64,000 nt of DNA from Phymorhynchus buccinoides (GCA_017654935.2 CM065701.1:2093951-2157950); one strand, 5' to 3'; counted from the stretch's first letter, positions 25,320 to 41,830 are shown. The notes: a model not told the origin generated them from the letters alone. Made by a program: numbers and translations.

Positions 25320-27210
25320 GGGGTGGTGGGCTAATAGGAAAAAGTCTTCAGAGATCAGGGCGATGTTCCACCGTCTCTATGTGAGTCTCTGTGGTCTCCC
25401 GGTCTGTACTATAGGTCCCCGTCTCTATATGTCCCCGTTTTCTCTATTGTCCACCATCTCTAAAAATTGTCCTTGTCTTAAGTGTCCTTGTCCATTGTTT
25501 CCCCAAGTCTCGTATCTGTTCCCTGGTCTCTATGTGGTCCCCGTCCTCTATTCTGTCCCTGTATCTAAGGTCCTGTCATTGGTCCCCGTTCTCTATCTGT
25601 CCTGTTCTCTATATGTCTCCCTGGTTCTTATATGTCCCCGTGATAGCTAGTCTATAGGTGTCACAGCGTCTCTATCCGCGTCCCTGTCTATAAGTAGTAC
25701 GGTCTCCCTGTCTACAGTATCTAGTACGCTGTGCGTAAAGGTTGTCCACCCGGGTACTCTTATGTGTCTCCCCGTTGCTCTCATGATGTCCCCGTCTGTT
25801 CTCTATGTGTCACACGTCTCATGGGTGGTGTTGGTCCACGTTCTTCTAAGTGTCACTTGGCCATTTGTGTGTCCCAGTCTTATGTGTCACCGTCTCTATG
25901 TGTCACAGTACTCTATGGTCAACCGTCTACTGTGCTGGACCTTGTCTCTATCTTGTCACCGTCTCTATATGTCCCTAGGTCTCTTATGAGTCACGTCTCT
26001 ATATTGTTGTCCCTGCACTAATATGTGTCACCGTACTCTATGTTCACGTCTATTATTATTGTACCCGGTCTCTATGCTGTCCCTCGCTCGTCTATGTGTC
26101 CCCGGTCCTTCTATCTGTCCCCGTCTCTATGTGTCCCCGTTCTCTATTGGTGGCCACGGTCTCTATGTGCCCCGGTCCCTATGTGTTCCCCGTTATATGT
26201 GTCCCTGTCTCTATGTGTCCCCGGGTCTCTATGTGCCCCGTCTTATGTTGCCCCCGTATCTATTGTGTCCCAGTTATATTGTGTCCAGGTTCTATGGGGT
26301 GGCTATGCTTGCCTCGTTCCTCTAGGTGATCCCTTGTAGATCTAATTTGTTGCCACCGTCTATAGTGTAAGGCAGTAGATTCTTTATGTGGCCCCCCGGT
26401 CCGTCTATGTGCACCAGCTGCCCTGTTCTTACTATGTGCCAGCAGTTCTCTATGTGACCCTGGCCTACTCTGGTATAGCGCCCATGGTCTCTAGATGTAG
26501 GGCCCTGCCGCTCTATGAGATCCCCGGTCTACTGGTGTTGACCCCACGCGCCCCGCTCATTTTTATGCGCAGGACCCTGTCTCTGGGATTTGAGAGTGCC
26601 CCTCGGTTCTCCTATGGAGGCCAACCCTGAGTCTATATTATGTAGTCACGTAAACTATGTGGTAATGACTACTCAGAGCGATTCTATCATTGATGGTCCA
26701 AGTGTAGTCAGACTGATAGAGATTGACAGTACCATGTCGTTAATAGTGCCGTCGGCGATCTATGAGGGCACCTATGGATGTTCTATGCAGTCCCACGTAC
26801 ATAGTGCTAGTGGAAGAGAGTATGAGCTAGCGAGTTGGAGCCAGCCTGTCTTCATTGTGTTCCAGTGTTCTAAGATGTTAGTTCCCCTGTTCCATAAGTA
26901 GTGGCCATCGTCTCTATTGTGTCCCTGTCTCTATGTGGTTCCCCGTTCTATGCGAGCTCTGTCTCTCTGAAGTCCCTGTGTCTCTATTGTCCTCCGTCTC
27001 TGTGTTTGGACCCTGTATTATATAGTGACGCGTGAGTTGTATGCCCACTTGTCTCTATAGGTAGTGACGTGGTTCTCTAATGGTAAGTAAGATGGTTGAA
27101 CTAGTCATCCTGAGCATGTGGCCAATGGGTGGTGCTCATGATGTTGTCCCTGATGTCTATATAGTTTGACCTCAGTTGTCTATATCGTGTCCCCGTACTC
27201 CATGTGGCAG
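25320..27210. repeat. Degenerate ~15-bp satellite (gtctctatgtgtccc)
   Basis: The phrase gtctctatgtgtccccg repeats over ~1.9 kb with irregular insertions and deletions on nearly every copy. The irregularity resembles uncorrected long-read error over a short-period satellite. Open frames here (MSPVLLSVPVSMCP type) are products of the repeat. Confidence 0.85.
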
Positions 27211-28800
27211 CCTGAGATAAAAGCGCCGGAGTAGCAATGAAGATTATTGAAAACGCGAAAAGCTTCAGGATGAATAACGCAGCCAGCTGGCATAGCAGGT
27301 CTCAGGAGTCCAGAACGTCAATGTATCTGCAAACCAGTTCCAGTAGGCGTTCAGATCCGATTGATAATTGGTGAGAATAATCGCCTTTAGCAGTAGAAAA
27401 GATTTATTTTAAGTCAATGCAATAAAAACGAAAGAAAATAGTTCATCGCAATTATAGGGGGGACGACCTTCAAGTGCCAGATATGCTGAGGTAGATCGAT
27501 GGGTTGACCTGCGTTTTTTCGAGTAGCCAAAAGTCCAGAGTATGTAAGATGCCTTTCAGGTGGCAGTTCCGGGGTCAAAGGTCGGGTCATATTGGGAGGA
27601 TCCCGGAGTCGCGTGAGGGAATTCAGTGTAGTTTCTGGGAGGAGCTGGCAGGTGAGAGTACAGGGTCGTAGTGTGTTTAGGCGCGCCTCGGCAGAAGGAG
27701 GACCTTCTTCACGCTGGCTACCACGGGGACTAAGACATTCATTTCGTGTCAATCAGGTACGGTGGTGGGTCGGTCCTGCGGTATGGTTGAGCCGTCCCGA
27801 GAAACAGGCGAGCTTCCCACCGGACTATGTAACTCACCAGTGAGTCCAGTGCCGAAGCGTGTCTCTTGCATCTGCGTGTGCAGTGAGGCATTGAGCGAAA
27901 TAGATAATAGTAGATTATGGTATCCCACTCTGTGGACTGCCTGAGGTTCGGAAAACAGTTTCTAGCGACCTGACATAACACCAGTAGCGGGTTAGTGGCT
28001 GTAGGGTAAGTTGGGGAAGTAGGGAAGTTAACTGAAGCGGGCGTAGGAGATAAGCCAACCGCCACTGTAAGGGAGCCCAGAAGATGGGACATGAAAAACA
28101 GCTTAGTGTTGTAGCGTTTACAGGGAATGTTAGTATAGGGTAGTAAATGGCTAAAACAAACGCCAAGGACGGGGAAAAGAAGAGTGTAAAGACAGGGACA
28201 CAAGGAGAAGTAAGAACGGGGGTCCGGACTACAGAAGCAGAACGCGTAAATCCGGGGGTAAACACAACAGAGGTAAAGGGGAACATCAGGAGGAGACGGG
28301 GAACAGCTTAGAGAGGGACAAGGGGACACAAGGATAGGAAGGACGGGAAACACAGAGGAAGATGAAAATCGAGGGGGAGGATAACACAAGAGGACTGAGG
28401 CACACGGGCGTTAAGCAGAGTAACAAAAGATGGGGTTTATGTAAACCCCTTGACCGTCACTAAGTGGGCCGGGGTGGTTCGTTGGGGCAGGGAGGTGGGG
28501 GGGTTACACGAAGAGGGGGCGCCGAATAACACGGCGGGTCACACACTGCCAAAGAGTGGCCGAGGCACCCAGACGAAGGGGGCAAACTAAATCGCAGACT
28601 ATTAAGCTCGTGGAGGTTACGGAGCCTCATATGACTGTTAGTGGCGGGGCGGCACTATGCTCCAATGAAATAAATTGACTAGCACCGCAGTGTGGCCTCG
28701 AGTGTGACTAGTGACAGCCTGCATACGGGGACCTAGCAGACACTGGAGCCTTACACGATTAGTAAGTTACAGAGAGCAGTAGGTGATCCAATACGACGAT
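27210..28800. other. Poor-quality sequence of unclear content
   Basis: Mixed-composition sequence without recognisable repeats or genes. The longest frames (27739-28389 on the minus strand) are Ser/Pro/Cys-rich shadows with no domain. Confidence 0.4.
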
Positions 28801-30960
28801 ACCACGTGCTTGAATGGAGAAGAAAGTATGGGAAAAAACAAAACTTTCAAAGACGAGGAAGAAGAGTGGTGGGGGAGTTGAAGACAAAAGAGAAGAGAGG
28901 GAGGTGAGGGTCAGGGCCCAGCAGAGGAGAGGGATGAGAGAGAAGTGTATGTAAGAGTCGAGACGGGAGAGGTTGAGGGGATAGGTAATGGTAGTAGGCA
29001 GAGAGTACGAGTATAGTACTAGAGAGTTAGGTACAAGTCCGTAAGTAGAGTACGTCGGAGGAGAGAAAACAGGCAGTTGAAATAACTTGTAGAATAAACA
29101 TCTTGAAAAACTTATAACTTTATTTCGATAAGGAATAAAAGATTCTTGTTAGTGCAAACAAAGTTGACGCACGCTCCTTCCGAGAATGTCCTTGGTCCTA
29201 GTTCGGCATAGCATATAACGAAATAAACTAGAAAATTACAAAAACATGGGACGTAACCTTAGAAGGACGATAGGACGAGAGCGGCAGAGAGGCTAAGTTT
29301 AGGGGCACAGAAAAACGGACAAGAAGAGTGAGAGCAAGAAGAGTAGGACGGGCGAGAAGTTTAGTAAGGTGAGAATTTAGGGTAGTTACCTTAAGACCAC
29401 AGGATGAAGTTAAGGAAGAGTGAAGTTGCGAGTTTTGGCAGTTACTAAGAGGCGCCGGAACGGAAGGTGAATGAGTCAGAGAGCAATAGGGAGAGAAGTT
29501 AAGTAAGTAGAGAGAAAGCTGAGACGTTGTCCCAGGAACAGGAAAGTGAAGAGTCGAAGTAGCGGAGGTAGATGCGGATAACTGACGCGAGATAAGTTAA
29601 GAGAGAGGACGAGGGAGTAGATCATAGAGAGAGAGAAGCGCTCGAGAGTTGACGAAGGACTTGAGAACGTGGGCCGAGAGATAGAAGTCCAGTCATAGAA
29701 ATGTAAAAGTGAGCAGAGTAAGAAGTAAGGAACTCTTAGTAGGAAGCAGGACGATACTAGTGGAGAAGAGGCGTTAGAAAGAGAGAGAAAGAGGATTGGG
29801 GATGAGGACACCAATCAAGAGGATGAGGAAGACTGGAGGTAGAGGTGCGAGAGGACGAGATTAACAAGGACTAATGAAGCAGTAAAGGAGAAGTGAGTAC
29901 GATTAATTTTAACCATATAATAACTCAGCAGAAGAGTATAAAATTTAAAATTAGATGAATCAGGGGGGCGAATCGAAGTAGGAGAGAGAGGAGAGAGGGT
30001 GAGCTGACCGAACGATGATGGGTAGATGCGAGGGAAGTAGGAGAGAGACTGGGACAGGAAAGTGAGAGAGAGGAACTCGGCGAGCTGCTGAGAAGGATGA
30101 AGAGGAGACGTGAGCAGGAGAAGAGAGACATGTACTTAGTTAGACGGCAAGAACAATGGGATAGGAAGTAGAGAAGCAGAGAGGAGAGTACTTGAAGATA
30201 GAGATGTAGAAGACGTGATGTAAGTAGGATAGGAAGGTGAGAGAAGGAGAGGCAGATTTCAGTATATCTAAGTAGACACAGCAGTCAAATGAAGGAGGTA
30301 GTAGAGATGGGCAAAGTAGAGAGAGGAGAATAGAGAAGAGACAAGGTGACAGAGAGACAGGAGAAACAGGTACGATGAAAGAGAGAGACATATGAGGTGA
30401 CAGAGAATGGGAGGATGAGTGGGAAAAAATTTCCAACGATACTATTGAATCACCACACAAGATAGCACAATAGGAGAATAGGACAGACAGGGGACCCACA
30501 GATGAGAAGAGAGAGGAATAAATGGATGTAAGTCCGAGAGTTGAAAGAGTAGGGAGAGTGTGACTTAAGAAGTGAAAAGAGTTATGAAGAGTAGTACGAA
30601 TGGAGCGGAGTAGTAGGAAGCAGAAGGATAGCGAGTTTAAGACGACAGTGAGTAACGAGAAGAGGAAGAGAGTAGAAGAGTAGTGATATAAGAGGGAAGC
30701 ACGAGTTTAGAGAACCTAATTTTTTTTTTTTGAGACGAGAAGAGAGAGAGTAAACGATGAGGAGAATGACGAAGACAGAGGAATGGGAAGAGAAATTTAG
30801 GAGTATAAGCAAAGAGTACATGAGGGGGGAGATGAGAGGGAGAGGGACTGGTGAGGAAGAGACCACGAGATGAGAGATGAAAGAGAAGACCAAAATCAGA
30901 CAAGAAGGGACAGACAGAGAGACAGAGACAGAAAGACAAGCGAGCAAGAACTCTATCCCA
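28800..30960. repeat. ~2.1-kb purine-rich, strand-asymmetric tract
   Basis: One strand is dominated by g and a (gagagagg/aagtaggaga phrases) with scattered t, and no fixed period. It probably represents a degenerate or badly sequenced (GA)n satellite. The Leu/Ser-rich minus-strand frames are its translation artefacts. Confidence 0.7.
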
Positions 30961-31440
30961 AATTCGGAAATTCAACCACCCACACAAAAAACACACCAGA
31001 AAAAAAAAGAAGTATCCCCACTTCCTTTTCCATGTCTTCATTGGCTTCCTTTGGAGGGCACAACTACCCCTCGACGAGGTCTCCAGCCTGTATCGTGGCC
31101 CAATCACACTGCCCATAATTGGGTCCCTCAGCGACTCAGCGCATTAAGAGCCCATGTCTAACATGACCCAAACTGAGGATAATTGGGTCCCCGATGACTC
31201 CAGCATCACAGATCGCAAGTGGCTTCTATTTTTTGTCTGTCTCACACAGGGCTTTAGGGGTAGATAATTGTGGATAAGTCAGAAAGAGTGTTGGGAGGGG
31301 GTGTCCAGATATAGAGATGGGGACTGAGAGAGAGCGCGAGGGGGGGAGAGAGAATACGAATACGAATACGAACTTTTTTATATTGAGGGGGAAAAAGAGA
31401 TGAGGGTAGAAGAGATAAACTGGGCATCCGGAAACCAGGA
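30960..31440. other. Short unique stretch with a duplicated phrase and a LINE-type tail
   Basis: The phrase 'ataattgggtccc' followed by gactc occurs twice (31116 and 31180). At about 31356-31375 'acgaatacgaatacgaa' abuts 'cttttttatattgaggggg', the pattern of a minus-strand LINE 3' end with a hexamer tail. Confidence 0.5.
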
Positions 31441-31456
31441 GGACAACACACCACAC

Positions 31457-31458
<2 letters not shown>

Positions 31459-31499
<41 letters not shown>

Positions 31500-31602
31500 A
31501 CCCCACCCCCCCCCCCACCCCCCCACCCCCCCCCCCCCCCCCCCGCCCCCCCCCCCCCCCCCCCCCCCCCCCCCCACCCCCCCCCCCCAGCCCCCCCCCC
31601 CC

Positions 31603-31651
<49 letters not shown>

Positions 31652-31732
31652 AGCCCCCCCCCCCCCCCCCCCCCCACCCCCCCCCCCCCCCCCCCCCCCC
31701 CCCACCCCCCCCCCACCCCCTCCCCCCCCCCT
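31459..31732. repeat. Poly-C tract with scattered A, G and T
   Basis: About 275 bp of almost pure C. Likely homopolymer and assembly artefact; length and interruptions are unreliable. Confidence 0.9.
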
Positions 31733-33340
31733 GCTTTATAAAATGTTCATACTGTCTGTGTATGCTGACAGTCCCTGCAACAGCTATGGTCTTCTCGTGA
31801 CAGTCATCATGCAAAGAACCAAAACTAAAGCCAATCATCAGCATTTAACCAGTAACAAAAAAGAAATAAACAGAAATTTATGTACGGAATTTCTGTCCTT
31901 CCAAATCAAACTTCATATTAATACCAAATCGACAAAAGGCAAAGCCTTCAAGGCTCACTCGTTTTGTGTTTTCGGAGCTAGATCTAAATGCCAGATTGTG
32001 TACTTTCACATAAATGCCATACCAGTTTACAAACTTCACTCTGTTTGCTAGCAGTCTGGATGAAAGTTAGGCTTTACGTCCACTCAGCTGAAAACAGCAC
32101 ATATGTGACGAATCATCAACCAACCATCATTCAATGCTCTGAGCAGATCCTGGAGGTACTGCAAAACTAGGTCTGGTCCGAGTCGTTGGTGGCAATGTCA
32201 GATCAGAAATTTGTTTTACGTCCTCCGACCTGCTTGGGACATTTGTTAGGATGAAGATGGGGGAGAAAAAGAAATGGAGAAGGGGCAAAAGGGGGAACAG
32301 TTCAAATGTAGTGATTAGTGAAATCATTGCCTTAAACTAGTGTTTGACAAGGGAAGCAACTCCATCTCTGGCTATAATTAGTGACTGACAATACTCTCTA
32401 AACCCAGTAATCTAAAATGTTATCTGTTTACAGTGTTGTTTTAAGGTGTTTAAATTATTCAAATCATTATTGTTTGAAAGCTTGCATAAACATCTATATG
32501 TGTGCAAAGTTTGATCGATGAACGCCTTTTAGATACCGAGAAAAAAAGCCAACGTTAAAGTTGCCACAGACGGACACACACACAGACAGACACACAGACA
32601 CCTGGAAAACCGAAGAAACATGAGAACATAGACTCACTTTCGTGTCTTTGACACGGGTGAGCCAAAAACGGAAGTTGCTAAAGTGATACCTTAACCCTTC
32701 AGTTTCTTTGAGTAAAGCGTGTGCTAAGCGCTGTTGAGCATTAGTGTTGACATAAACAGCACAGAAAAGCTGTACTATTACCCCCCTTGGCGTAAGTAAA
32801 ACAAAAATAACAACATTCAATTTAACTCACTTTCGACAAAACATGACCCCCATACTATACTGGCTGACTTCCTTTGACAACATCTGATCACCATACTTCA
32901 CGGATTTTCTGGGGTGTTGGGTTTTCACGTGCATCTGTTTGTGCAGAGGGGGCTCCCAGGGTCTGTGGCTGGAGTGGATCCAGGCTCCAATTAGCACACA
33001 GCACATGGTGTTCTGCGGGAACAGCAACAAAGGATTCAACAACTAAACCCCTTGATCTCTTCACCATTGATCTGTTGGCTTCTGCGTTCGTTTGGTGGGT
33101 GGGGGGGGGGGGGGGGAGGAGCGGAGGAGAAGCAACAAATGAGGGGGTGGGGGTAAAGGGTGGATAGGGAGTAGGTGTGAAGGTGGGGGTTGACTTCCCC
33201 TCAGTGGCAGTTTGGCTACCTCTCCCAGAGCCAATTAGACCAGAATGGGGATGTTTATTTTTTGAAGTGGAGAGAGAGAGAGACAGAGAGAACACTGAGC
33301 ACTGAACACTGAACACTAAAAAAAACTGTATTTAACAAGG
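31733..33340. other. Intergenic sequence, no supported gene
   Basis: It holds one diverged copy of the TTTTACGTCCTC phrase (32214) and a shorter relative at about 32070. A poly-G run (about 33100-33115) and unique sequence make up the rest. Frames longer than 100 codons overlap on opposite strands and show no domain. Confidence 0.5.
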
Positions 33341-33370
33341 AAAATGATTTTAGGCGATGCCTATTCTTAC

Positions 33371-33500
<130 letters not shown>

Positions 33501-33782
33501 CAGACAGACAGAGACAGACAGAGACAGACTCAGAGAACACTGAACAGTGAAAACTTTATTTCTCAAGGATAAAGATTTTCAAGATATTTCTTCCTAATTT
33601 TAGGAAGAAGTCTATTCTTCCAATCTGTCCTTAGTTAAAGGAAGAAAATGACTAGAAACATAAAACCAACGTGAGACACAGAGAGAGACGGACACAGAGA
33701 GAGGGAGACAGAGACAGACCGACACGGGCACACGAGAAGACAGATCAAATACATAGACATGTGTATTTATGAATCAATTTCA

Positions 33783-33807
33783 AGAGAGAGAGACAGAGAC
33801 AGAGAGA

Positions 33808-33901
<94 letters not shown>

Positions 33902-33905
33902 AGAC
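33783..33905. repeat. (GA)n microsatellite
   Basis: GA repeat with single-base interruptions. Confidence 0.97.
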
Positions 33906-34162
33906 AGGAGAGGGAGGAGAGAGAGTGGGAGAGACAGACACAGACAGGCAGACGAGGAGACAAAAGACAAAGAAACATTATGGACACACAGAGAGACACA
34001 GTGGAAGACTGTGAGGGGTAGTGGTTTTGGGGGGGGGGGGGGTCTAATCTACACAATGAGAGAATCATAGAAAAAACAAGTGTGTGCACCAAAGTCCCCT
34101 CGCAGCCTGGCCTTGATGGATGTTCAATAATCGGAATCATCAGTGCTCAATGTGATGACGTT

Positions 34163-34494
34163 CTACTAAAGCTTAAGTGGGAAGCTAAACGTTGTTACTT
34201 TCTAAATTCAGTAAACCGATTTACTTAATTTAGAAAGTAACAACGTTTAGTTTCCCACTTAGGTTTACATAATTTAGAAAGTAACAACTTTTAGTTTCCC
34301 ACTTAAGCTTTACATAATTTAGAAAGTAACAACGTTTAGTTTCCCACTTAGGTTTACATAATTTAGAAAGTAACAACGTTTAGTTTCCCACTTAGGTTTA
34401 CATAATTTAGAAAGTAACAACGTTTAGTTTCCCACTTAGGTTTACTTAATTTAGAAAGTAACAACGTTTAGTTTCCCACTTAAGCTTTAGTAGA
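34163..34494. repeat. 44-bp direct repeats inside an inverted-repeat element
   Basis: The left end, tctactaaagcttaagtggg, is the reverse complement of the right end, cccacttaagctttagtaga. Between them one inverted unit is followed by about six direct copies of a 44-bp unit (tttacataatttagaaagta, acaacgtttagtttcccact, tagg). The whole can fold into a long hairpin. No target duplication and no ORF are seen; a MITE whose inner part was tandemly amplified is a reasonable reading. Confidence 0.85.
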
Positions 34495-34559
34495 ACTTCA
34501 TAAAATTAAGCACAGGAGGCAATGCAAAGATGCTTCTAAATGTCACAAGGAAGTAGTTG

Positions 34560-35009
34560 TAGAAAAGTAGTCACATGGGTAGTCGAAAAGTGCTTATGAT
34601 TGGTCCCGTAGAAAAGCTGTAACCATGTTGACCTTGACCCTGACCTTGAGCTTCATCAGCACCCAAAAAGTCACTGGACAAAGAACAAAATTTAAGAAGG
34701 AAAAAAAATTGCAACAGTGGTGACCTTGATCTTGACCTTAATTATTACCCAATCTGTATACTGATCATAAGTCAAAGCGCCCACATACCAAGTTTGAATA
34801 TCCAAGTCTAGTGACGCGAAAGATATGGTCACAAGAAGATATTTACGTTTTGAAGGTCAAACATCAAGGGTCAAGGTCAGCATGGTAACAGTTTTAATAA
34901 GTAATTATTTGTGAGCAGCGGTGCACCACCACACCAAATTTGAAGTGATTCCATCTAGCGGTTCACAAAATAGAGAGTTGGGTGCAAACCTCCATAATTC
35001 ACACGCACG

Positions 35010-35010
<1 letters not shown>
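34560..35010. repeat. Dispersed 'ccttgaccttg' repeat copy
   Basis: It carries 'ttgaccttgaccctgacctt', 'ccaagtttgaatatcca', 'gaaggtcaaacatcaagggt' and 'ccaaatttgaagtgattcca', matching the block order of the copies at 13.2 and 24-25 kb. Confidence 0.75.
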
Positions 35011-37807
<2,797 letters not shown>

Positions 37808-37929
37808 GAGCAGACATGCAAAGAGAGACAGAGACAAACAGAGAGACAGAGAAAGACCCAAAAGAATAAGCATAAAATGGGAGAAGACTCTCGTTTGACT
37901 GAGTGCATACAGTCTTCTACTGCTGGTTA

Positions 37930-38180
37930 TTTCCCCTGCATTGTCTCGTGTCCTAGTGTTGCCTTTCCTTCCTTCCAGTCTGCTGCAAACTGGCTTCTCT
38001 TGGTTTCCGTGTGCCTAGTAATGTATATATGCCGGCCTATCGCTTCCCAATATGTCTTCCACATAGCGGAGAAGGCAGCTGCTATTCCAGAGGACCGGGT
38101 CGGAGCTTTGTTTACTGTGGAGATGCTTTGCCCAGGGTACACACCTACTCTCTTGGCCAAAGAGATTTGAGGACAGCATG
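37930..38180. repeat. Dispersed repeat sharing a block with 39790-39895
   Basis: The phrase 'gcagctgctattcc' followed by 'tttgttta.tg.ggagatgctt' and 'tgcccagggtaca' occurs here and at 39819-39888 with moderate divergence. No ORF is supported. Confidence 0.6.
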
Positions 38181-38278
38181 CGGTGAGGAAGGTCCCCAAA
38201 GGCCAATTAACCCTTTGGCTGCAGCAGCAAGATCCACGCCATTGTCTCCTAGCTTGAGAATCATAGCCGTGCTCCACA

Positions 38279-38645
38279 GTCAAGTCAAGTCAAGTCAGGT
38301 CTTCTGCGTTCCCAGGCCAAAAGGCCATAATGGGTAAAGTACGTATGTGTCCGTTTTCAGTTTTCACTGGTCTCCCCGCTGCGTACAGCCGACACATTCC
38401 GATTTCGGAGGAGGTCAAAGGAGAAAAATGATTTGGAAGATTTTTTTATAGAAAAACAAAAGCAGGACATTGGGCCAATTAGTCAGAAAGATAGTAGATG
38501 ACAGAAAGCAACAGGAAAAAGGCAGAGTCAAAGAGAGTGGCAGATTAAAGGAAGTTACAAGCACAGAACTTCCAGCAGGTGGGGGAACTATTTTTACGAA
38601 AGACCCCCACCCCCACCCACCCACCCAGTATCCCCACGGGGGGGA
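38279..38645 (-). repeat. Dispersed ~340-bp repeat, copy 2, with (GTCAA)n tail
   Basis: Reverse-complement copy of 1350-1690. Its left end is gtcaagtcaagtcaagtcag, that is, a pentamer tail on the element's 3' side. Another (GTCAA) pair is at 38650. Confidence 0.7.
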
Positions 38646-38768
38646 AGTCAGTCAAGTCAAGTGGAGTGAGCTTCTTTATCTCATAAACAGAACTTACAGC
38701 CAGCCAAGCGCACATAAGAAACACCACAATAAACACAAAAAACTCGATTACCTATTCTTGAATTGACC

Positions 38769-39611
38769 GGGGGGGGGGGGGGGGGGGGGGGGGCGGATGT
38801 AACGAGCGTTATCTTGTGCATATGTTACGCCCAATCCGTGAAATTGCTTATTTCATGAAATGGGCAAAATGGTTAGCCCAGTTTGTGAAATGGCCAATTT
38901 AAAACTTTTTTTTATTAAAAAAAAAGAGAAGCAACTATGAATGAAAAAATATGTTTCGTTCGTAAACACACAAAGATCAAGAATTGGTTCAAACGAATGA
39001 GAAATCACACCTATTGGCCACTGCAAAGAACACCTTTTGCAAGAATGAATGCCCTTGGTGGGTGGGGGAAGATGCTTGAGTACTGACCAAACAAGGGAAT
39101 AACTCTCGCCAATAACCCTATTTGAGGCCACTTAATGGCTGTCTTTTGCAAGAGTGAATGCCCTTTTGGATACTGATCAACAAGGGCTTAACTCTTGCCG
39201 TCAAGGGCGTTAATAACCCTAGTTGCAGTGGCTAATAGATGAGTTCAATATTATTTTATTCAGACTTAATTTGATAACACGTTTGATTCAACATGTGGCT
39301 CAGGCATGCCCCAGAGTAGCACAGTCAGTAGAGGGGGGGGTATGATGGGGGTGAGCATATCATGTAGAAAAACATGTGCTACTGTTGAATCAATTTTAAT
39401 CAATACCTGTGTGAAATGGGAATTGAAAATGTTGATTTCGAAGCATTTTGCCCATTTCATGAAATAAACAATTTCATATACAGTTCAAGAATATAGCTAT
39501 ATGAAAATACAAATGCATTTGGCTTAGAGTTCAGCCAGTCACTTACTAGCCATATAGCGGCAAAATCATACCCTTCACCATTGATAGAATATGTTCTATG
39601 TATTTTAAGGG

Positions 39612-39652
<41 letters not shown>

Positions 39653-39900
39653 GGGGGGGGAGGGGGGGGGTGGGGGGAGGGGGGGGGGGGAGGCGGGGGG
39701 GGGGGGGAGGCGGGGGGGGGGGGGGGGTATATCGACTTAAAAAATGTATGTTGTTAAATCAGATAATAGGCCGATGACCGTCTGTCGTTTCCGACAATGA
39801 CTGCCAGATAGCAGAGGGGGCAGCTGCTATTCCGGCGGGCTGGGCTTAAAGTTTGTTTATAGAGGAGAAGCCTTGCCCAGGGTACATCCCATGGCATGCC
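38769..39900. other. Poly-G runs and unique sequence
   Basis: Poly-G at 38769-38793 and 39614-39727 (with rare a/c/t). Between them 'caagagtgaatgcccttt' occurs twice with a shared 'caagggataactcttgcc' block. No gene. Confidence 0.6.
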
Positions 39901-39914
39901 TGTATTGGTTTGTT

Positions 39915-41830
39915 AACAGTACAATACAATAGAATACAGTACAATGCCGATTACAATACAATGCTATTACAATACAATGCTATGCAATGGAATACAATAC
40001 AATATAATACAATACAATGCAATGCAATATTGCAATGCAATACAATGCAATACAATATAATGCAATACAATACAATGCAATACAATGCAATACAATACAA
40101 TACAATACAACACAATGGCAATACACGACACGTATACAATACAATACAATGCAATACAATACAAAACAATACAGTACAATATAATGCAATACAATACGAT
40201 ACGATACAATACAATACAATACAATACAATGCAATACAATACATACGATACAAAACAATACAGTACAATATAATGCAATACAATACAATACATACAAAAC
40301 AATACAGTACAATATAATGCAATACAATACGATACAATACAAACAATACAGTACAATATAATGCAATGCAATACAATGCAATACAATACAATACAATGCA
40401 ATATAATGCAATACAATACGATACGATACAAAACAATACAGTACAATATAATGCAATACAATACGATACGATACAAAACAATACAGTACAATATAATGCA
40501 ATACAATACGATACGATACAAACAATACAGTACAATATAATGCAATACAATACGATACATACGTATACAGTACAATACAGTACAATATAATGCAATACAA
40601 TACGATACGATACAATACAATACAGTACAATGTAATGCAATACAATACAATACGATACAAAACAATACAAAACAATATAATGCAATACAATACGATACGA
40701 TACAAACAATACAGTACAATATAATGCAATACAATACGATACGATACAATACAATACAGTACAATATAATGCAATACAATACGATACGATACAATACAAA
40801 ACAATATAATGCAATACAATAAGATACAAGATACCATACAAAACAATACAGTACAATATAATGCAATACAATACGAATACAAAACAATACAAAACAATAT
40901 AATGCAATACAATACGATACGATACAAACAATACAATACAATATAATGCAATACAATACGATACAATACATACAATACAAATACAATATAATGCAATACA
41001 ATACGATACAATACAATACAATACAACACAATACAATACAATACAATACAATACAATACAAAACAATACAAAACAATATAATGCAATACAATGCAAAACA
41101 ATACAATACAACACAATACAAAACAATACAATGCAATACAATACAATACAATACAATACAATGCAATACAGTATAATGCAATACAATACGATACGATACA
41201 AACAATACAAAACAATATAATGCAATACAATACGATACAAGATACAATACAATACAATACAATATAAATGCAATACAATACGATACAAAACAATACAAAA
41301 CAATATAATGCAATACAATACAATACAATACAATACATGCAATGCAATACAATACAATACAATGTAATGCAATACAATACAATACAATACAATACAATAC
41401 AATGTAATGCAATACAATACAATACAATACAATACAATACAATAACAATACAATGCAATACAATACAATACAATACAATACAATACAATACAATACAATA
41501 CAATGCAATGCAATACAATACAATACAACACAATACAATACAATACAATACAATACAATACAATACAATTGCAATACAATACAATACAATACAATACAAT
41601 ACAATACAATACAATGCAATGCAATACAATACAATACAATACAATACAATACAATACAATACAATACAATACAATACAATACAATACAATACAAATACAA
41701 ACAATACAATACAAACAATACAATACAATACAATACAATACAATACAATGCAATGCAATACGATACAATAGGCCTACAATAAAATACGATACAATCCAAT
41801 ACATTACAAACGCAATACAGCACCACACAT
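39915..41830. repeat. Pentanucleotide (TACAA)n satellite with 45-bp higher-order units, ~1.9 kb
   Basis: Almost every five bases read tacaa with tgcaa, tacga, tacag and tataa variants. From about 40200 to 41000 the variants are arranged in a repeating 45-bp order (acaatacagtacaatataat, gcaatacaatacgatacgat, acaaa). Later the array becomes nearly pure. It lacks stops in several frames, giving QYNTIQYNTIQ or CIVLYCIVLYC frames of up to 638 codons that should not be read as genes. Confidence 0.98.

Noticed and set aside
27739..28389. A 216-codon minus-strand frame with Ser/Pro/Cys-rich text
   Set aside because: It lies in poor-quality sequence, has no domain and overlaps another frame on the same strand.
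31226..31844. Gly-rich and Pro-rich proteins
   Set aside because: They are translations of a poly-C/poly-G tract of doubtful sequence quality.
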